From: CAVSWN01 sp046728115
Lineage (GTDB): Bacteria > Acidobacteriota > Vicinamibacteria > Vicinamibacterales > CAVVIG01
Length of the DNA: 9,216 nucleotides
Assembly (NCBI GenBank): GCA_046728115.1
Contig: JBKPDW010000146.1
Span: forward strand, 1-9,216
Reading direction: 5' to 3'
In this document: positions 6,839 to 9,216 of the stretch, one piece after another
Layout of the letters: each line of letters starts with the position of its first letter
Position numbering within the stretch: the first letter of the stretch is position 1
Notes under the pieces: model-generated
Database searches by the model: none
What the model saw: only the letters and a program-made list of their open reading frames with translations
Told to the model about the DNA's origin: nothing
Translations under genes and position numbers: made by a program

Positions 6839-7417
6839 CTATCTCCTCTTCGACTTCTTGGCCGTTTTCGTCGAACGCGCCGACCGTCCGCGTTGAGGCG
6901 CCTTGCGCGTGGCCGGCCGTCGTGCCGGCCGGCGCGAGGCTGGCCGCGTCGCCCGGTTGGGGCGCGACGGACGCATGGAGGGCGGAAGCTCGCGGCTGCG
7001 ATGGACGAGCGTGAACCTGACCTCGTCGCCGACCGAGTGATAGCTCCAGATTTCGGATACGAAAATCTGATTGTCCTCGCACAAGCGTCGCGCGACGTCC
7101 ACCATTCCAGCCGGCACGTACAAGTGAAACGCGGCCCGGATCTTGGAGAAATGCGCCCATTGCGCCAACGCTTCGAGATGATTGACCGATTCGCCGGTTT
7201 CGACTTCGACGACCGCCTGAAGCCGATGGCCGCGGTCGGGCGACAGCAGCACAAGGTCGGGGTAGATCGCCGAAGACCCCGTGCCGACCGCCACCGTCTG
7301 CTCGGTGCCTGGATTGGCGCCTGCCTCGAACCGGCGCCGAAATTTGGCCTGGAGTTGTCGAATGATGCGGTCGTGCTCGAGCTGTTCACGCACCGGCCGC
7401 ACGAGAATCGGGCTCAC
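6839..7417 (-). CDS. Hypothetical protein, possible PD-(D/E)XK-like core with basic tail
   Basis: The 192-aa protein is not confidently identified. Residues about 10-30 form a charged helix (EQLEHDRIIRQLQAKFRRRF). YPDLVLLSP (52-60), then HRLQAVVEVETGES (64-77) and HLEALAQW (80-87), are arranged like the PD...E-x-K...Q core of PD-(D/E)XK nuclease-fold proteins. The lysine position is glutamate here (E71-V72-E73), so activity is uncertain and the fold assignment is a guess. Residues 90-140 look like a second alpha/beta half (FHLYVPAGMVDVARRLC, VSEIWSYHSVGDEVRFTLV). About 145-192 are a low-complexity Arg/Pro/Lys tail. Start GTG 7415-7417 is well supported by GGAGG six bases upstream. It is the first gene of the minus-strand cluster, nine bases from the next, which also ends in a basic tail; the two products may act together. 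Confidence 0.75.
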   Translation of the reverse strand: MSPILVRPVREQLEHDRIIRQLQAKFRRRFEAGANPGTEQTVAVGTGSSAIYPDLVLLSPDRGHRLQAVVEVETGESVNHLEALAQWAHFSKIRAAFHLYVPAGMVDVARRLCEDNQIFVSEIWSYHSVGDEVRFTLVHRSRELPPSMRPSRPNRATRPASRRPARRPATRKAPQRGRSARSTKTAKKSKRR

Positions 7418-7423
7418 CGAGGG

Positions 7424-7428
7424 CCTCC
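7424..7428 (-). promoter_or_regulatory. Strong Shine-Dalgarno for the 192-aa ORF
   Basis: On the minus strand GGAGG (7428-7424) is followed by a six-base spacer (CCCTCG) and the GTG at 7417. This fixes the start of the 192-aa gene. It contrasts with the regulator gene and the VWA gene, which have no such site. Confidence 0.75.
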
Positions 7429-7581
7429 ACCCAGAGCGGGCAGCCGCTGGTCGCCGTCCCGCGTTGGGCTGCCAAACTGTGAACTGTAAATGAGAACCGA
7501 CGCGTCAGACCGGGGAACCAAATCGCGAATACTAACATGGTTTCGCATTAGCTCCACGACCTGCCTGGCCTGGCGCTCGGC

Positions 7582-7587
7582 TACAAT
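7582..7587 (+). promoter_or_regulatory. -10 box for a leaderless response-regulator transcript
   Basis: TACAAT (7582-7587, five of six to consensus) lies six bases before ATG 7594, so the expected transcription start coincides with the A of the start codon. No purine-rich ribosome site is present in the 20 bases before the ATG. No good -35 hexamer is visible at 16-18 bp spacing. The rest of the 176-bp divergent spacer (7418-7593) shows only two AACTGT copies (7475-7480 and 7482-7487) and no other clear element. Confidence 0.58.
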
Positions 7588-7593
7588 ATTGAT

Positions 7594-7995
7594 ATGCTGG
7601 CGGTTTCGGTGGACCGAGCGACGCTGAAAATTCTCATCGTCGACGACGATGAAGGTGTGATCCAGACGTTTGCGCGAATGTTGCGGCTCGAGGGATACGA
7701 CGTTCGAACCGCGATGAACGCCGAAAACGGGCTGGACGAGGCCACGAAGAACCGGCCCGATGCCATCATTCTGGACCTTCGCATGCCTCTCGTGGATGGG
7801 CTCGGCTTCCTTCGGCGGTTGAGGCAGCACGAAGACCACCGCGCAACACCTGTCGCAATCGTCACGGGCGACTATTTCCTCGACGACGCCGTATCGAACG
7901 AAGTAAGCGAGCTTGGCGCACAGCTGAAGTTCAAACCGCTCTGGCTCGAAGATCTCGTCGCGCTCGCCCACAACCTGCTCCAGGTGACCCACTGA
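7594..7995 (+). CDS. Single-domain response regulator (receiver only)
   Basis: The 133-aa protein is a CheY-like receiver with no output domain. The acidic pocket is VDDDE (16-20), the phospho-acceptor is D61 in ILDLRMP (59-65), the switch threonine is T91 in IVTGD (89-93), and the conserved lysine is K114 in KFKP (112-115). All key residues are intact, so it should be phosphorylated by a histidine kinase and act by protein-protein contact in the cytoplasm. No kinase is encoded in the window, so its partner is unknown. The ATG at 7594 has no Shine-Dalgarno site but is preceded by a well-placed -10 hexamer, implying a leaderless message. Its TGA stop overlaps the proposed CTG start of hemE (CTGA), so the two are probably co-transcribed and translationally coupled. 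A link between this regulator and haem synthesis is an inference from that arrangement only. Confidence 0.92.
   Translation: MLAVSVDRATLKILIVDDDEGVIQTFARMLRLEGYDVRTAMNAENGLDEATKNRPDAIILDLRMPLVDGLGFLRRLRQHEDHRATPVAIVTGDYFLDDAVSNEVSELGAQLKFKPLWLEDLVALAHNLLQVTH
7982..7987 (+). promoter_or_regulatory. Ribosome site supporting the CTG start of hemE
   Basis: AGGTGA (7982-7987), in the last codons of the response regulator, matches part of the anti-Shine-Dalgarno complement (GGAGGUGAU). It lies four bases before CTG 7992. The spacing is short but workable, and it supports initiation at the CTGA overlap. Confidence 0.5.
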
Positions 7996-9050
7996 TCGAT
8001 CCGGCAAGCCGGTTTCTCAAAGCCTGTCGGCGCGAACCGGTTGATGCGACGCCCGTGTGGTTCATGCGCCAGGCCGGCCGGTACTTGAGCGAGTATCGCA
8101 AGCTTCGCGAACGATATTCTCTGCTCGAGCTGTGCCGGACACCCGATCTGGCCGCTGAAGTCACGTTGCAACCGGTGCGCCGCATCGACGTGGATGCCGC
8201 GATCCTCTTCTCCGATCTGCTCCTGCCGCTCGAGCCAATGGGCGTTCGCTTCGACTTTGCGGAAGGCGAAGGCCCGACAATCGAGGAGCCGCTTCGAAGC
8301 GAGGCCGATCTCGCGCGCGTGCGTCGGTTCGAACCCCGCGAGCGGCTGGGGTACGTGCTGGACGCCATTCGGCTCAGCAAGCGCGCGCTCGACGGTCGCG
8401 TGCCGCTGATTGGCTTTGCGGGCGCGCCCTTCACGCTGGCTTCCTACGCGATCGAAGGCGGTCATTCGACGGCGTTCGCGCACACCAAGGCGCTCATGTA
8501 TGGCGCCCCGGTTGCGTGGCATCGCTTCTGCGATGTGATTGCCGACATCATCGGCGAATATCTGGCCGCGCAGATCGAAGCTGGCGTCGACGCCGTTCAG
8601 ATATTCGATTCATGGGTGGGCGCCTTGAACGCGGCGGACTACCGGGAATTCATCCTGCCGCACACGCGGCGCATCTTCGACCGCATTGCCGGCTGCCGGC
8701 CGAGGGGCGACGCGCGGCCGGCGCCCACGATTCATTTCGGCGTCGGGACGGGCGCGATTCTCGCGGAACTTCGCGACGCCGGTGGCGACGTGATCGGCGC
8801 CGATTGGCGGACGCCGCTCGACGATGCGTGGACGCGTGTCGGCAGCGACCGCGGTATTCAGGGCAACCTCGATCCCACCGTCCTGCTGGGACCACTCGAC
8901 CGCATTTTCGCCGCCGCCGACGACGTCCTCGCGCGCGCGGCCGGACGTCCGGGACACATCTTCAATCTGGGTCACGGCATCCTGCCGATGACGCCGGTTG
9001 AACATGTGCAGGCGCTCGCGCGGTACGTGCATCAGAAGACGAGACAGTGA
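7992..9050 (+). CDS. hemE: Uroporphyrinogen III decarboxylase
   Basis: This enzyme removes four acetate carboxyls from uroporphyrinogen III to give coproporphyrinogen III in cytoplasmic haem synthesis. Signature one is PVWFMRQAGRY (21-31), with the usual proline after RYL replaced by serine (LSEY, 32-35). Signature two is GFAGAPFTLASYAIEG (141-156). The residues matching human R37, D86, Y164, S219 and H339 are R26, D75 (FSDLLLP), Y152, S207 (FDSWVG) and H328 (NLGHGI), at constant offsets of 11-12, so the enzyme should be active. The first in-frame ATG/GTG/TTG is GTG 8055, but that would delete the conserved lead-in. The reading frame stays open upstream and encodes IDPASRFLKACRREPVDAT, as the family expects. 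CTG 7992, overlapping the regulator's stop, gives 352 aa, a normal family length. No terminator is visible after the stop; a tandem repeat follows. Confidence 0.93.
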   Translation: MIDPASRFLKACRREPVDATPVWFMRQAGRYLSEYRKLRERYSLLELCRTPDLAAEVTLQPVRRIDVDAAILFSDLLLPLEPMGVRFDFAEGEGPTIEEPLRSEADLARVRRFEPRERLGYVLDAIRLSKRALDGRVPLIGFAGAPFTLASYAIEGGHSTAFAHTKALMYGAPVAWHRFCDVIADIIGEYLAAQIEAGVDAVQIFDSWVGALNAADYREFILPHTRRIFDRIAGCRPRGDARPAPTIHFGVGTGAILAELRDAGGDVIGADWRTPLDDAWTRVGSDRGIQGNLDPTVLLGPLDRIFAAADDVLARAAGRPGHIFNLGHGILPMTPVEHVQALARYVHQKTRQ

Positions 9051-9061
9051 TAGGAACCGTG

Positions 9062-9216
9062 GCAAGGTGCTGGGTGCTACGGTGCTGGGTGCCACGGTGC
9101 GGAGTGCCGCGGTGCGGGGTGCCACGGTGCAAGGTGCCGGGTGCCGCAGTGCCGGGTGCCACGGTGCGGAGTGCCGCGGTGCGGGGTGCCACGGTGCAAG
9201 GTGCCGGGTGCCGCAG
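9062..9216. repeat. GGTGCC-type tandem repeat with 67-nt higher-order period
   Basis: From about 9062 the sequence consists of variants of a 7-8-nt unit (GGTGCCAC, GGTGCGG, GGTGCCG). These combine into roughly 15-nt blocks such as GGTGCCACGGTGCGG. Above this, 9087-9149 and 9154-9216 are identical over 63 bases and offset by 67, so the array expanded recently in multi-unit steps. It begins about ten bases after the hemE stop and runs off the right edge. Reading frames across it are periodic by-products and are not treated as genes. Confidence 0.92.

Noticed and set aside
5015..7489. An 824-codon plus-strand open frame antisense to the whole minus-strand cluster
   Set aside because: It crosses three well-supported genes and their gaps. 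Its translation lacks any recognisable domain and shows the Arg/Val/Asp-rich look of an antisense frame in GC-rich DNA.
8055..8057. GTG 8055 as the hemE start
   Set aside because: It would begin at the valine of the PVW signature and remove about 21 residues that match the family.
8610..9192. Minus-strand open frames running from the repeat into hemE (171 and 76 codons)
   Set aside because: Their periodic N-termini come from the tandem repeat and their C-terminal parts are antisense to conserved HemE.
9062..9216. CRISPR array at the right edge
   Set aside because: The repeats are contiguous with no unique spacers and are built of a simple 7-8-nt word, so this is a tandem repeat and there are no cas genes.
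1..9216. Insertion sequences, tRNA or rRNA genes, toxin-antitoxin or phage genes
   Set aside because: No transposase, integrase or terminal-repeat signature and no tRNA or rRNA-like sequence was recognised on either strand.

Overview
The window looks like chromosomal DNA from a high-GC Acidobacteriota, most likely the Vicinamibacteria lineage. The main evidence is a protein of the acidobacterial VWFA-related family (TIGR03436 type). It is supported by a fused membrane/spermidine-synthase-like/TPR protein of a type common in that phylum and by several short-period intergenic repeat tracts. The assignment is an inference from content; there is no rRNA gene here.

Layout, left to right. A tract of 7-nt AGGTTC-type repeats (1-71) runs into a strong intrinsic terminator (77-119) that probably ends a transcript entering from the left. 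A 1090-aa protein follows (154-3426): two tandem copies of a membrane module, a spermidine-synthase-like SAM-binding domain with altered catalytic residues, and a C-terminal TPR array. Next is a short spacer with a possible promoter and a possible small secreted or lipoprotein-like ORF (3586-3801). A stand-alone beta-order DNA methyltransferase with an SPPY motif follows (3820-4821). It converges on a minus-strand gene, and the gap is almost entirely one long imperfect hairpin built from TTCAGA/TCTGAA repeats (4815-4914).

The minus-strand cluster is transcribed right to left and tightly spaced (9-nt gaps). It contains a 192-aa unknown protein with a possible PD-(D/E)XK-like core and basic tail (7417-6839), a 186-aa unknown protein with an Arg/Lys-rich tail (6829-6269), and the secreted VWA-family protein (6259-4916). 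Divergent from it, on the plus strand, are a single-domain response regulator (7594-7995) and hemE, uroporphyrinogen decarboxylase (7992-9050). The right edge is a GGTGCC-type tandem repeat with a perfect 67-nt higher-order period (about 9062-9216), continuing out of the window.

How the parts work together. The response regulator and hemE look translationally coupled through a CTGA stop/start overlap, with hemE probably starting at a CTG codon. The regulator and the VWA gene both lack a Shine-Dalgarno site and instead have a good -10 hexamer 6-8 nt before the ATG, which points to leaderless transcripts. No complete new multi-gene system is evident. The best candidate for undescribed biology is the two-gene unit at 6269-7417 encoding unknown proteins with basic tails. 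The non-coding observations (leaderless promoters, CTG start, repeat hairpin, higher-order repeat) are the strongest direct sequence signals.
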